Below are positions 38,329 through 47,427 of a DNA stretch of 64,000 nt, piece after piece. Within the stretch, counting starts at the first letter, position 1; each line of letters begins with the position of its first letter. The stretch is from positions 1 to 64,000 of the forward strand of contig JARLHY010000178.1 of assembly GCA_031292015.1 (NCBI GenBank). Direction: 5' to 3'. The position numbers and the translations under genes were made by a program. The notes under the pieces were generated by a model. That model was not told the origin of the DNA, did not search any database, and was given only the letters and a program-made list of their open reading frames with translations. Source of the DNA: Negativicutes bacterium. Lineage in GTDB: Bacteria; Bacillota_C; Negativicutes; Sporomusales_B; JARLHX01.

Positions 38329-39633
38329 ATGGCAGAACGACACACCTGGAAAAAACGCTTGGCAGCAGTAGTGGCCGGCGGGATTTTTCTGGCCAACAGC
38401 GCCTGTGTGCTGGCAGCACCTGTCGAGCTATCGCTGGATGACAGCATTGCTTTGACGTTGAAGAACAATCCGACAATTAAAATTGCCGAAGCCGGCAAGC
38501 AGAAATCATTGTGGGGGATCGATCAGGCCGAGGCCGGCAAGGGCTTTGTCCTTAATTACAACCATGTCGACAAGCGTTATGATACGCCGCCCAGTCCGAA
38601 TGGATCGTCCACATATACCTACACGAATCTTTTCAACAATCAGCTGTCGCTCAGCTTGCCTATCTACACCGGCGGTAAACTGGAGGGGCTTATCGATCAG
38701 GCCAAGCTGAGCTACAAAGTGTCTGATCTCAATGTCGACGCCACCAAGCAGCAACTCAAGCTGAACGCCACCACTTACTATTTCAATGTGCTGGCGACCC
38801 GCAATCTTCTGGATGTGGCCAAACAGCAGGTGGACGACTTTGCCGCTCACCTGAAAAATGTCCAGGCCCAGTACGATGTGGGCACGGTGGCCCGGTCCGA
38901 CGTGCTGCAGACCCAGGTGCAGCTGGCCAACGCCCAGGACAGCCTGCTGAAGGCGGAAAACAACTACAACCTGGCGGTGGCCAACCTCAACAATGTTGCC
39001 GGTCTGCCGCTGAGCACAGATCTGAGACTGAAAGAAAACCTCAAATACCAGCAGTACCCGCTGACTCTTGACGACAGCGTCAAATACGCCCTGACCAACC
39101 GTCCGGAGATCTATCAGGCCCAGGCGAATGTTTCCATCGCCAAGGATCAGATTAAGGTCGCTCAGAGCGGCAGCCTGCCGACGTTATCCTTTGCCGGGAC
39201 CAACGGCTGGTATGACACGGATTTTCCCGGGGCAAAAAACAGCAACTGGATGGTGTCGCTCAATCTGGGCCTGAATGTGTTTGACTCAGGGCTCACCAGA
39301 TCGCAGGTCAAGCAGGCCGAGTACGGCATGACCTCGGCTCAGGAGACGGCCCGACAAACCAAGGACAATATCGCGCTGGAGGTCCGTAACGCATTTCTCA
39401 GCATGAAAGAAGCGGAAAAACGGATCGATACAAGTAAGGTGGCGGTGGATCAGGCCGAAGAGAACTTCCGGATCGCCGAAGTCCGTTATACCGCCGGGGT
39501 AGGCACGAACCTTGACGTCGTCGACGCCGAACTGGCGCTGACCCAGGCTAAGACCAACTATATTCAGGCGCTGTATGATTACAACACCGGTAAAGCTCTG
39601 CTGGATAAAGCCATGGGCATCACGGTGAAATAA
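38329..39633 (+). CDS. tolC: TolC family outer-membrane protein
   Basis: A 434-residue outer-membrane channel for type I secretion or efflux. A signal peptide (about 1-30, ending VLAAP) is followed by two OEP repeats (VELSLDDSIALTLKNNPTIKIAEAGKQ; DDSVKYALTNRPEIYQAQANVSIA) and the conserved VAGLPL and GVGTNLDVVDAELALTQAKTNYIQALYDYNTGKALLDKAMG. AGGAGG precedes ATG 38329. Monocistronic, with its own promoter and a terminator. Confidence 0.94.
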   Translation: MAERHTWKKRLAAVVAGGIFLANSACVLAAPVELSLDDSIALTLKNNPTIKIAEAGKQKSLWGIDQAEAGKGFVLNYNHVDKRYDTPPSPNGSSTYTYTNLFNNQLSLSLPIYTGGKLEGLIDQAKLSYKVSDLNVDATKQQLKLNATTYYFNVLATRNLLDVAKQQVDDFAAHLKNVQAQYDVGTVARSDVLQTQVQLANAQDSLLKAENNYNLAVANLNNVAGLPLSTDLRLKENLKYQQYPLTLDDSVKYALTNRPEIYQAQANVSIAKDQIKVAQSGSLPTLSFAGTNGWYDTDFPGAKNSNWMVSLNLGLNVFDSGLTRSQVKQAEYGMTSAQETARQTKDNIALEVRNAFLSMKEAEKRIDTSKVAVDQAEENFRIAEVRYTAGVGTNLDVVDAELALTQAKTNYIQALYDYNTGKALLDKAMGITVK

Positions 39634-39639
39634 GTTTCG

Positions 39640-39677
39640 CAAAAGCAGCAGCCGGGGTATGGCCCCCGGCTTTTGCA
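39640..39677 (+). terminator. Terminator after tolC
   Basis: AGCCGGGG (39650-39657) pairs with CCCCGGCT (39664-39671), flanked by GCAAAAG/CTTTTGC, giving a long stem and a short T-run. Confidence 0.8.
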
Positions 39678-39830
39678 TATTCAGGCTGTATGAATATTTA
39701 GCCTTTTGTCCCTGGTTTTAACGTATAGGCCAGGATTTTCCGGAAAGAATAGCATTCGGAAGGATCTAAAACAAAGGAAGGTTTTTGTCCCGCGTCGAAG
39801 TAATAATGATTCTAAAGCGGGAGGCTCATT

Positions 39831-42800
39831 ATGCGGCAAAAAGCCATTTCCTTAGTTCTAGTGGCTTTTGTAGTTATTGGTTTTGCCGGCGCTTTTTGGT
39901 ACAACAAGAGCCAAACCGCGCTGTCCGGCATGCAGGGGAGATTGACCGAAGAGCTAACCAAGGCCCTCGGCAGCGAGGTCGTCGTGGGAAACTTGGAACT
40001 GGCGTCTGTAAATAAAATTGTGCTTTATCATGTAGCTGTCAGGGACAGCCATGGCGATCTTTTGGCTGCAAGCTCCAAAATTACGGCAGTTTTTGATCCG
40101 TTGGCGCTGCTGTCAGGCACGGTATCTTCGGCGGCGGTGAAGGAACTGACACTGGAAGCTCCCGAGATTTACCTGACGCGCCAGTCCGACGGGCGGTGGA
40201 ATATCGATGATCTTTTGGACCATACCCGGTCGGGTGAGTCGACCTTCAACGGCAAAATCGCGGTGCGAGACGGTGCTGTCACGGTAAAAACGCCGGAAGG
40301 ACAATGGGTGCTTACGGCGATCAACGGCGGTTTTGATTTCGCCGCCAAACCGGATATTCTGATCAAAATGACTGCAGCGTATAATGGTGCGCCGGGCGAG
40401 CTGTCCGGCAGGTTCAGCCAAGAAGGATCAAGCGGGTTTGATTTGAAAATGGCCGGCTTCGCCCTGGCCGACCTTAAGCCGCTTATCCCGGTTCAGTCGG
40501 GGATTCAACTGGCGGAGGGGAAAATCAGCAATCTTGAGCTGACTCTCAGGCGCGACCACGGCAATGTAACTTACGCCGGCGAGGCCAGGTTCGACGATGT
40601 GGCTATGGATGTAGCCGCTGTACCGGTCCGCGAAGGCCGGGGACTTGTTACCTTTACGGATAAAGGCGTTTATTTTTTCGGCAGCGCGGCCAAGGTGTAC
40701 AATCAGCCTGTTCAGCTGCGCGGCCAGATCAGGACCGATACCCTCGAACCAGTGCTCAGCCTGACTGTTTCAGGCAGTCAGGTCGATGTGTCGGAGGCGG
40801 TTCCCGCCGCGCCGGTTGCCGGTCCGGTGAGCTTTACCGCCACAGTGACCGGTACGTTTAGTAAACCGGCGGTTTATGGCGAAGTCCGCCTGGAGCAGGG
40901 AGAAATCGCCGGTTACGCCGCCCACGGCGCCGTGGCCCGCTTCGATTACAGCGACAGTGTCCTGAATATCAGCCGTTTCGACGCCGATATGTTCGGCGGC
41001 CGGGTTGCACTGGCCGGCACTGTCGATACCCGGACTCAGCATTTTCACCTTGACGGGCGGGGCCGCGGCGTGGATGTGGACCAGGTGCCGCAGCTGGCCG
41101 GCCAAATAAGCGGCCGCGGCGATGTTGACGTCGTTTTCGACGGTACCGGCGCCTTGGCCGGAGCGGACGCCAGCGTCAATGCCAAGATGGGTTCCGGAAC
41201 GTTGGCCGGGATATCTTTCACGAGTCTCACCGCCGGGATTTCCAAGACCGGTGGCCATATAGACGTGAACTACCTCACCTTAGGCTTCGGGTCAGGGGTC
41301 CTGACCGGCCGGGGGACGATCGATAATGATCAGGTGAATCTGACTGTGTTCGGCCAGGGAGTGCCGCTGGCCAATCTGGCGGCTGCAGCGCCGGGCCTGA
41401 TTCTGGAAGGGACGGCGGATTTTGAGGGCACCGTCTCCGGCCCTGCCGCCGATCCGCGGCTGACCGCCAAGGTCACCGCTTACAACGGCCAAGCTTTCTA
41501 TCAGCCGTTTACCCTGGCTCAGGGGCGGATTCTCGCCAGCAAAGAAAGACTGGAGCTGGCAGAGATGAACGTGACCAACGGGGTTTCCCGACATCAGGTC
41601 AGAGGTAGTATCGGACTGACGGGGGAACACCTGACCGATGTGACGATCGTCAGCAGCAGGGCCAGGGCGGAGGACATTGTCAAACTGATTCTCCCTGGCG
41701 AACGGCTTACCGGCAATGTCGACAACGAGGTCAGAATCAGCGGACCGGCGGCGCGCCTTACCGCCGAGGGGCGGGTCAAACTGACCGAAGGCAGTTTCCG
41801 CGGCCAGCTCATCGCCCGGGCCGAAGGATCATACCGCCGCCATGACGGCGTCACCGAACTGAAGGATTTCACGGTGAACTCCCTGAATACCCAGATCAAA
41901 CTCGCCGGCACCATCGCCGCCGACGGGGGCCTGGATTTTGACGTGACGGCTAAAGATATCGATATCGCTGCCCTGAGTTTCAGCTATCCCTATCCTGTCG
42001 CCGGAAAGGTGAATTTTTCCGGCCAGTTGAAAGGCACCACAGTCAACCCGGTATTTAACGGCGAAGTTAGCGCCGGCAGCCTCAGGCTGAACAACCAGGA
42101 GCTGCAGGCCGTCACCGGCAAAATCGCCATTGATGGCCAGCAGATCGACGTACCGGTTTTCGCTTTTTCGCAAAGAGGCGGACAATTCAGCTTTGCCGGC
42201 GGGATCAACACCGGCTCGCAAGAGATTTACGGCAGCCTGAACGCCGAGAACGGCAGCGTGGCGGCGGTGCTGGATATGCTGAATATTCCGGCTCAGGATG
42301 TGGACGGGCGTCTTGACGGGCAGGTCGTGGTGCGGGGCACTTTGGCCAAACCGAGCATCGGACTGACCGGGACGCTGACCAAAGGAAAAATAAAAAATTA
42401 CCCGCTGGATCATATTGATGTGGATATCGCCCTGGAAAATGATGTTCTAACCATCAACCGGTTTTATGCCAAGCAAGGCAGCGGAGTGCTGGCGGTTCAG
42501 GGCTCGGCCGCGCTGCATGGACCGCTGAATCTGGAGATCGGCGGCCGGGGCATCGACGCCGGACTTTTAACCACCTGGTTTGATTCCTCGATTGATACCA
42601 AAGGTAAACTGAACTTCGCCGCCCAAGTCACCGGCAGTGCCGCGAGTCCTCATGCCGCGGTGTCGCTGGAGATCAGCGGAGGCGGTGTTGGCAATGCCAC
42701 CTTTGATTCCCTGTACGGGCTATTTGTCCTGGACAATGACAGCATAGCCGTCAATCAGCTGATGTTCATCAAAGGCCCCTACCGGGCCAGTGTCTACGGG

Positions 42801-44147
42801 ACCGTTCCCCTGGCCGCCCTTACCAAGACAGGCCGGGCTGCGGCGACTACCGCCGATCAGATGGACCTGAAAGTAAAGCTGGATCAGGCCAATCTGAGCA
42901 TACTGCCGCTCCTGACCAAAGAGGTGTCTTGGGCTGCCGGTGAAACCACCGGCGAGATCACGATCAGCGGAACCCTGGCTCAGCCGCTCCTGCGGGGCGG
43001 ATTCGCCGTCAAGAACGGTACGGTCAAGCTGGCCTCCCTGGCCGACCCCATCCAGAATGTGGGGGTTGATATTCAATTCGAAGGTGATAAAATTACTGTT
43101 AAAACCTTCGACGGTCAGTTGGGCGCAGGGAACTACCGCCTTACCGGCGGCGCGACCCTGCACGGGCTGACGCTGGAGGACTATAACCTACTGCTGGTGC
43201 TGGACAAGCTGGCGATCAATCACAAATATTTCAAAGGTCCGCTAAATGGAACGCTGGTTTTATCCACCAATGCAGGAAAACCTACCCTAAGTGGCAAAAT
43301 GATAGTGGAGAACACTACAGCCAATATTCCGTTCATTCCCGAATTCAAGGCCACGGGTCTGGATGTAGGCCTGGACTTTGAACTGCTGCTGCGAAACAAG
43401 GTCCGTCTGTTCAATCCTTATATGTATGACCTGATGGTTGAAGGGCGGGTAAAATTCGCCGGTTCGACCCAGGCGCCGGCGGTATCCGGCAGGATCAGCG
43501 CCATCCGGGGCACGGTCAGTTATCTTCGGACCCAGTTTAAAGTAGACAGCGGCAGCGCCGAATTTATCCAGTTCGGCTCACTGGTGCCGGTGATCAGGCT
43601 GAACGCCGAAACCACGCTGGAGAATACCAAGATTACCCTGAATGTCGACGGTCCGGCCAACGCCATGGATTTTCGGCTGTCTTCCGAGCCGGCGATGAGC
43701 AAACAAGAGATATTGACGCTTCTGACCCTGCGCAGCAGGTATTTCGAGAAAACGAGCGCTTCGGTAAATCCGCGGGACAGCGGCCTGGGCCGCGATCAAC
43801 TCGTCGGACTGCTGGACGCCGGGATGCAGATGCGATTCCTGACCGAAGCGGAAAGCGTTTTCCGCAACGCTTTCGGGCTGGACGATTTTCGTCTGGTGCG
43901 GGGCACCACGCCGGCCGACATCCTGGTTCCGATGCAGGATCTCAGTATCACCGACCAGCAGGCCTACAGCCTGTCCTTCAGCAAGTATATCAACGAACGA
44001 TTGATGCTGACCTATACCACAGGGGTCGATCATCAGGGTCATACCGTGTCCTTCCGCTACGATCTGAGCCGGCGGGTCAGTTTTACCGGTCTGCAGGATG
44101 AGCAGAACCGAATCCGGCTTGGTGTGGAGACGAGGTTCCATTTTTAA
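39831..44147 (+). CDS. tamB: TamB-like translocation and assembly/lipid-transfer protein
   Basis: A 1438-residue AsmA-like protein. An N-terminal membrane helix (about 5-25) anchors it; most of the rest is beta-helix repeats, ending in the DUF490 (TamB C-terminal) domain, with GRISAIRGTVSYLRTQFKVDSGSAEF and the end RLGVETRFHF. TamB proteins span the periplasm and are thought to move phospholipids to, or help assemble proteins in, the outer membrane; no TamA is seen here, so BamA nearby may be the partner. GGGAGG precedes the ATG. Confidence 0.93.
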   Translation: MRQKAISLVLVAFVVIGFAGAFWYNKSQTALSGMQGRLTEELTKALGSEVVVGNLELASVNKIVLYHVAVRDSHGDLLAASSKITAVFDPLALLSGTVSSAAVKELTLEAPEIYLTRQSDGRWNIDDLLDHTRSGESTFNGKIAVRDGAVTVKTPEGQWVLTAINGGFDFAAKPDILIKMTAAYNGAPGELSGRFSQEGSSGFDLKMAGFALADLKPLIPVQSGIQLAEGKISNLELTLRRDHGNVTYAGEARFDDVAMDVAAVPVREGRGLVTFTDKGVYFFGSAAKVYNQPVQLRGQIRTDTLEPVLSLTVSGSQVDVSEAVPAAPVAGPVSFTATVTGTFSKPAVYGEVRLEQGEIAGYAAHGAVARFDYSDSVLNISRFDADMFGGRVALAGTVDTRTQHFHLDGRGRGVDVDQVPQLAGQISGRGDVDVVFDGTGALAGADASVNAKMGSGTLAGISFTSLTAGISKTGGHIDVNYLTLGFGSGVLTGRGTIDNDQVNLTVFGQGVPLANLAAAAPGLILEGTADFEGTVSGPAADPRLTAKVTAYNGQAFYQPFTLAQGRILASKERLELAEMNVTNGVSRHQVRGSIGLTGEHLTDVTIVSSRARAEDIVKLILPGERLTGNVDNEVRISGPAARLTAEGRVKLTEGSFRGQLIARAEGSYRRHDGVTELKDFTVNSLNTQIKLAGTIAADGGLDFDVTAKDIDIAALSFSYPYPVAGKVNFSGQLKGTTVNPVFNGEVSAGSLRLNNQELQAVTGKIAIDGQQIDVPVFAFSQRGGQFSFAGGINTGSQEIYGSLNAENGSVAAVLDMLNIPAQDVDGRLDGQVVVRGTLAKPSIGLTGTLTKGKIKNYPLDHIDVDIALENDVLTINRFYAKQGSGVLAVQGSAALHGPLNLEIGGRGIDAGLLTTWFDSSIDTKGKLNFAAQVTGSAASPHAAVSLEISGGGVGNATFDSLYGLFVLDNDSIAVNQLMFIKGPYRASVYGTVPLAALTKTGRAAATTADQMDLKVKLDQANLSILPLLTKEVSWAAGETTGEITISGTLAQPLLRGGFAVKNGTVKLASLADPIQNVGVDIQFEGDKITVKTFDGQLGAGNYRLTGGATLHGLTLEDYNLLLVLDKLAINHKYFKGPLNGTLVLSTNAGKPTLSGKMIVENTTANIPFIPEFKATGLDVGLDFELLLRNKVRLFNPYMYDLMVEGRVKFAGSTQAPAVSGRISAIRGTVSYLRTQFKVDSGSAEFIQFGSLVPVIRLNAETTLENTKITLNVDGPANAMDFRLSSEPAMSKQEILTLLTLRSRYFEKTSASVNPRDSGLGRDQLVGLLDAGMQMRFLTEAESVFRNAFGLDDFRLVRGTTPADILVPMQDLSITDQQAYSLSFSKYINERLMLTYTTGVDHQGHTVSFRYDLSRRVSFTGLQDEQNRIRLGVETRFHF

Positions 44148-44163
44148 ACCGGGGATGATAGCA

Positions 44164-44817
44164 ATGGCACTAAGGCAGTATCTGGCCGAACTGAAAAAAA
44201 TAAAGCTGCTCGACATCGAGGAGGAAAAACGGCTGTGGCTGGCTTATAAAGAAACCGGCGACCTGGACAGCCGCCAGAAGCTTATTGAGCACTATCAGCC
44301 TCTGGTATTCAAGGTGGCGTTGCGCTGGCGGATTGACGAGCCGGCCCTCCTGGATCTGATTCAGGAAGGGACCGTGGGGCTGATCGAAGCTGTGGAAAGT
44401 TACGATCATACCCGGGGGGTGGCTTTCAGCCTGTACGCTTTTCACCGGATCCGCGGCCGGATGATGAATTTCAGCACCCGGGAGGGCAAGCTCAACTGGG
44501 TGTATATGGACAGCCCGGTGGCGGAAGAGGACGGCGCGTTTACGCTGGCCGATGTTTTGGTGGACGGGGCCGCAGCGGTTGCCGTCCAGGCCGAACAAAA
44601 TTTCCTTGTGGAGCAGGTTAAAACAGCCATGGGCCGGTTGCCGGCCAACGAACAGCTTGTGCTCTCCGGCATGTTCCTTGAAGAGCGCGAACCAAAGCAA
44701 CTGGCAGAGGCCCTCGATATGAGCCTGTCCCACATATATCGGCTGCAGAAGCAGGGGATACGCCGGGTACGCGGGATGCTGTCCAGGCTGATGCAGGATA
44801 TGAAAAACACGTGGTAG
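44164..44817 (+). CDS. Sigma-70 family RNA polymerase sigma factor
   Basis: A 217-residue sigma factor. Region 2 is clear (LLDLIQEGTVGLIEAVESYDHTRGVAFSLYAFHRIRGRMMNF), and region 4 has a helix-turn-helix (QLAEALDMSLSHIYRLQKQGIRRV). The part between is short, so region 3 looks reduced. It is not a typical sporulation or flagellar sigma by position. It lies 16 bases after tamB and before a one-TM protein and bamA, which makes control of envelope genes an attractive guess. ATG 44164 follows GGGGATGA. Confidence 0.85.
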   Translation: MALRQYLAELKKIKLLDIEEEKRLWLAYKETGDLDSRQKLIEHYQPLVFKVALRWRIDEPALLDLIQEGTVGLIEAVESYDHTRGVAFSLYAFHRIRGRMMNFSTREGKLNWVYMDSPVAEEDGAFTLADVLVDGAAAVAVQAEQNFLVEQVKTAMGRLPANEQLVLSGMFLEEREPKQLAEALDMSLSHIYRLQKQGIRRVRGMLSRLMQDMKNTW

Positions 44818-44961
44818 CAAGCAAACTGGCTAAAAAACGGCGAATGGCAGGCAAAGGCCGCCACTAAACCCGAGAATTGCCCGGATTTGACTTTATAAGC
44901 ATGACCATAATCTGGCCTCTTTCCATGACTATATATTGCGGTTATAATAGGAGTGTTGGAA

Positions 44962-45507
44962 ATGGCGGATTTTAAACGTCACATGTCCCGGCATCTTGTT
45001 TCAGCCAAACAATGGCTGAACAAGGCCGAGGAGTCTTTCGACAAAGACAGCAATATCCGCGGAGAGCTCGACCTGTTTTTGGCGCAGGCCGAGCTGCAGC
45101 GCGCCCGGGAAACAACCCAGTCCCGGCAGTGGCGTTATACGTATCCGGTATTTCGTCACGCTTTGTCGCTGATTGCGGCGATCACTGTTGTTGCTGTCGG
45201 TTTCGGAGCTTACTTGTGGACAAGCGGAAGCAATCTAGCCGTTCCTGTTGTGCCGGTAGCTCAAGAGACCAAGAGCATGCCGGCAGTAAGTCTCGGCAGC
45301 GAGCCCGTCGTCAGCCCGGTCCGGGCCGAAAGCGCCCAGCCGGCTATAACGCCGGCCAGCGTGACGCCCGTCCAGGCGGCTTTGCCACCTGTGGAACGGG
45401 CGGAAAGGGTTGAGCGTCCGCGCCCGCCTGAAAAGGACAATCTTCTGCCGCCTGATGAAATGCAAAAAGTCATCCGGGCGGCCGGAAAGTCACTTCGCGG
45501 TCAATAA
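44962..45507 (+). CDS. Single-pass membrane protein with Pro/Ala-rich extracytoplasmic tail
   Basis: This gene was not recognised. The product is about 181 residues. A charged helical N-terminus (1-65) is expected in the cytoplasm, then one membrane helix (about 66-90), then a Pro/Val/Ala-rich segment and a charged end (RPRPPEKDNLLPPDEMQKVIRAAGKSLRGQ). The topology recalls anti-sigma or TonB-like proteins, but no domain is identifiable. TAGGAG precedes ATG 44962. It sits between a sigma factor gene and bamA, 22 bases before the latter. Confidence 0.75.
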   Translation: MADFKRHMSRHLVSAKQWLNKAEESFDKDSNIRGELDLFLAQAELQRARETTQSRQWRYTYPVFRHALSLIAAITVVAVGFGAYLWTSGSNLAVPVVPVAQETKSMPAVSLGSEPVVSPVRAESAQPAITPASVTPVQAALPPVERAERVERPRPPEKDNLLPPDEMQKVIRAAGKSLRGQ

Positions 45508-45528
45508 ATTCTCATAAGGAGGTAATGC

Positions 45529-47352
45529 ATGAAAGCGACAAGACGCTTTGGACACTTACTCGTCGTAGCAGTCTTCACCCTAGGCATCTTGCTTAGCGCC
45601 GGCGCTCCGATATATGCAGCAGACTATACCGGCAAAAAGATCACCGCTGTCAGCGTTACCGGCAATGCCACAGTGCCGGAAAACCAGATCATGGCGGTAG
45701 TGAAAGTCAAGCCAGGAGACACCTTCGATGCTGAAAAGATTCAGCAGGATATGCGGTCCGTCTATGAACTTGGCAGTTTTTTTGATGTGGTGGCCAATTT
45801 CAGTGAAGTTCCCGAGGGGGTCAAAGTCATCTACACGGTGATGGAGAACCCAGCCTTGAAGGATGTTGTCATCAAGGGCAACACCAAGGTATCGACCGAC
45901 AAGCTGAAAAGCATGATTACGGCGAAACCGGGGGCTGTGCTGAACAGCAAAACCCTTAACGATGACGCTAGGGCGATGGAACAGTACTACCACGACCAGG
46001 GCTATATCCTGGCCCGGGTGAGCGACGTGGGGATGAGCCCCGGCGGCGTACTGACAGTGACTGTCAATGAAGGCACCCTCGAAGGGGTCCTGATCAAGGG
46101 CAACCAAAAGACCAGGACCAATGTCATCACCCGCGAAATCAAGCTGAAGCCCGGCGAGCCCTTCAACGTAAAGGACGCCAAGCGCAGCATGCAGAAGGTT
46201 TACAACACCGGTTACTTTGAAGATGTCAACATGAAGCTGAATCCCGGACGGGAGCCCAACGGCGTTGTGCTTGAAGCCGACGTGGTCGAGCAAAAGACCG
46301 GGACCTTTACCGTCGGCGGCGGTTACAGCCAGGCCGACGGACTGATCGGTATCATCGAATTGGGTGACACCAACTACAAGGGTACCGGCGACAAGGTCAA
46401 AGTTCACTACGAATTCGGCGGCAAGGACAGCGCCCACAACTATATTCTCAGCTACAACAAGCCGTGGCTGGACGACAAGCAGACCTCCGTCGGCTTTAGT
46501 GTTTTCAACACTACGTACCAGTACAACGACTACGGTTTGGCTGAAGTGGGCGGCAAGAACTCGGATATCCGGTCGACCTACGACCGCCAGGCCCGGGGTT
46601 TCACCGTCAGCCTCGGACGGCCGCAGGGCGACACGATCCAAAACAACATTATCTTCAAACGCGAGAAAGACACCGATGTGGACTATGTTTCTGGTCCGGT
46701 AAATTACCTGCTGCCGGCCAGCGGACAAACTGGTTACACTGGAGATCCCGCCACTAATAGTCAGGGTGCCAATTTTATGACAATGCACCCGGATTGGCTG
46801 AAGCAAAACTTTGGCCTGACTCAGAGCGTGACCCTGCAGAGGGTCTATGACACCCGCGACAATGTCTTCGCACCGACAGAGGGCAGGCGAATCGGCCTGA
46901 CTACCGAATTTGCCGGCCGCTTTATCGGCGGAGATTTCAACTACAACAAGTATACCTTTGATGCCAGCCAGTACCTCAAGGTCGGCAACCAGCATGTGGT
47001 GGCGTTGCGCCTGCAGGGCGGCTACGGCACAGGCGATCTGCCTGACGCCAGCAAGTTTGCCGTCGGCGGCATCGACTCCCTGCGCGGTTACGATGACCTG
47101 GAATTCAAGGGCAGCAAGATGGTGACCGCTACGGCGGAGTACCGTTTCCCGATTGTTAAGAAAGTCCAGGGTGTGGTATTCACCGACATCGGTAACGCCT
47201 GGGACGATAATGCCTCCAACAATCAGATGCACCTGAAATCGAGTGTTGGTGTCGGGGTCAATGTCAACACCCCGCTCGGCCCGATCCGCCTGGATTACGC
47301 CCGGGGCGACCAGGGCGGCAAAGTGGAGTTCGGATTCGGCGGTCAATTCTAA
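45529..47352 (+). CDS. bamA: Outer-membrane protein assembly factor BamA
   Basis: A 607-residue Omp85 protein that inserts barrels into the outer membrane. A signal peptide (about 1-30) is followed by three POTRA domains (about 33-105, 106-180, 181-255) rather than the five of proteobacteria, and a 16-strand-type barrel. The conserved LRGYDD lid motif (DSLRGYDDLEFKG) and the terminal Phe (FGFGGQF) are present. AAGGAGG precedes the ATG. Confidence 0.96.
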   Translation: MKATRRFGHLLVVAVFTLGILLSAGAPIYAADYTGKKITAVSVTGNATVPENQIMAVVKVKPGDTFDAEKIQQDMRSVYELGSFFDVVANFSEVPEGVKVIYTVMENPALKDVVIKGNTKVSTDKLKSMITAKPGAVLNSKTLNDDARAMEQYYHDQGYILARVSDVGMSPGGVLTVTVNEGTLEGVLIKGNQKTRTNVITREIKLKPGEPFNVKDAKRSMQKVYNTGYFEDVNMKLNPGREPNGVVLEADVVEQKTGTFTVGGGYSQADGLIGIIELGDTNYKGTGDKVKVHYEFGGKDSAHNYILSYNKPWLDDKQTSVGFSVFNTTYQYNDYGLAEVGGKNSDIRSTYDRQARGFTVSLGRPQGDTIQNNIIFKREKDTDVDYVSGPVNYLLPASGQTGYTGDPATNSQGANFMTMHPDWLKQNFGLTQSVTLQRVYDTRDNVFAPTEGRRIGLTTEFAGRFIGGDFNYNKYTFDASQYLKVGNQHVVALRLQGGYGTGDLPDASKFAVGGIDSLRGYDDLEFKGSKMVTATAEYRFPIVKKVQGVVFTDIGNAWDDNASNNQMHLKSSVGVGVNVNTPLGPIRLDYARGDQGGKVEFGFGGQF

Positions 47353-47365
47353 CATGCATTAAAAA

Positions 47366-47390
47366 AGAGTCAGGTCTTGTACCTGACTCT
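47366..47390. terminator. Hairpin after bamA, terminator-like on the minus strand
   Basis: AGAGTCAGGT pairs with ACCTGACTCT. The homopolymer run is A on the 5' side, so the classical stem plus T-run reads only on the minus strand. For bamA it may act as an mRNA 3' stabiliser or weak attenuator. Confidence 0.5.
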
Positions 47391-47427
47391 GCTTCTATCA
47401 TACCCGACGGGCGGGAGGTGACGGGCC

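Noticed and set aside
45580..47355. 591-codon minus-strand ORF opposite bamA
   Set aside because: The complement of a clear BamA gene. The length comes from codon bias; no start signal or domain.
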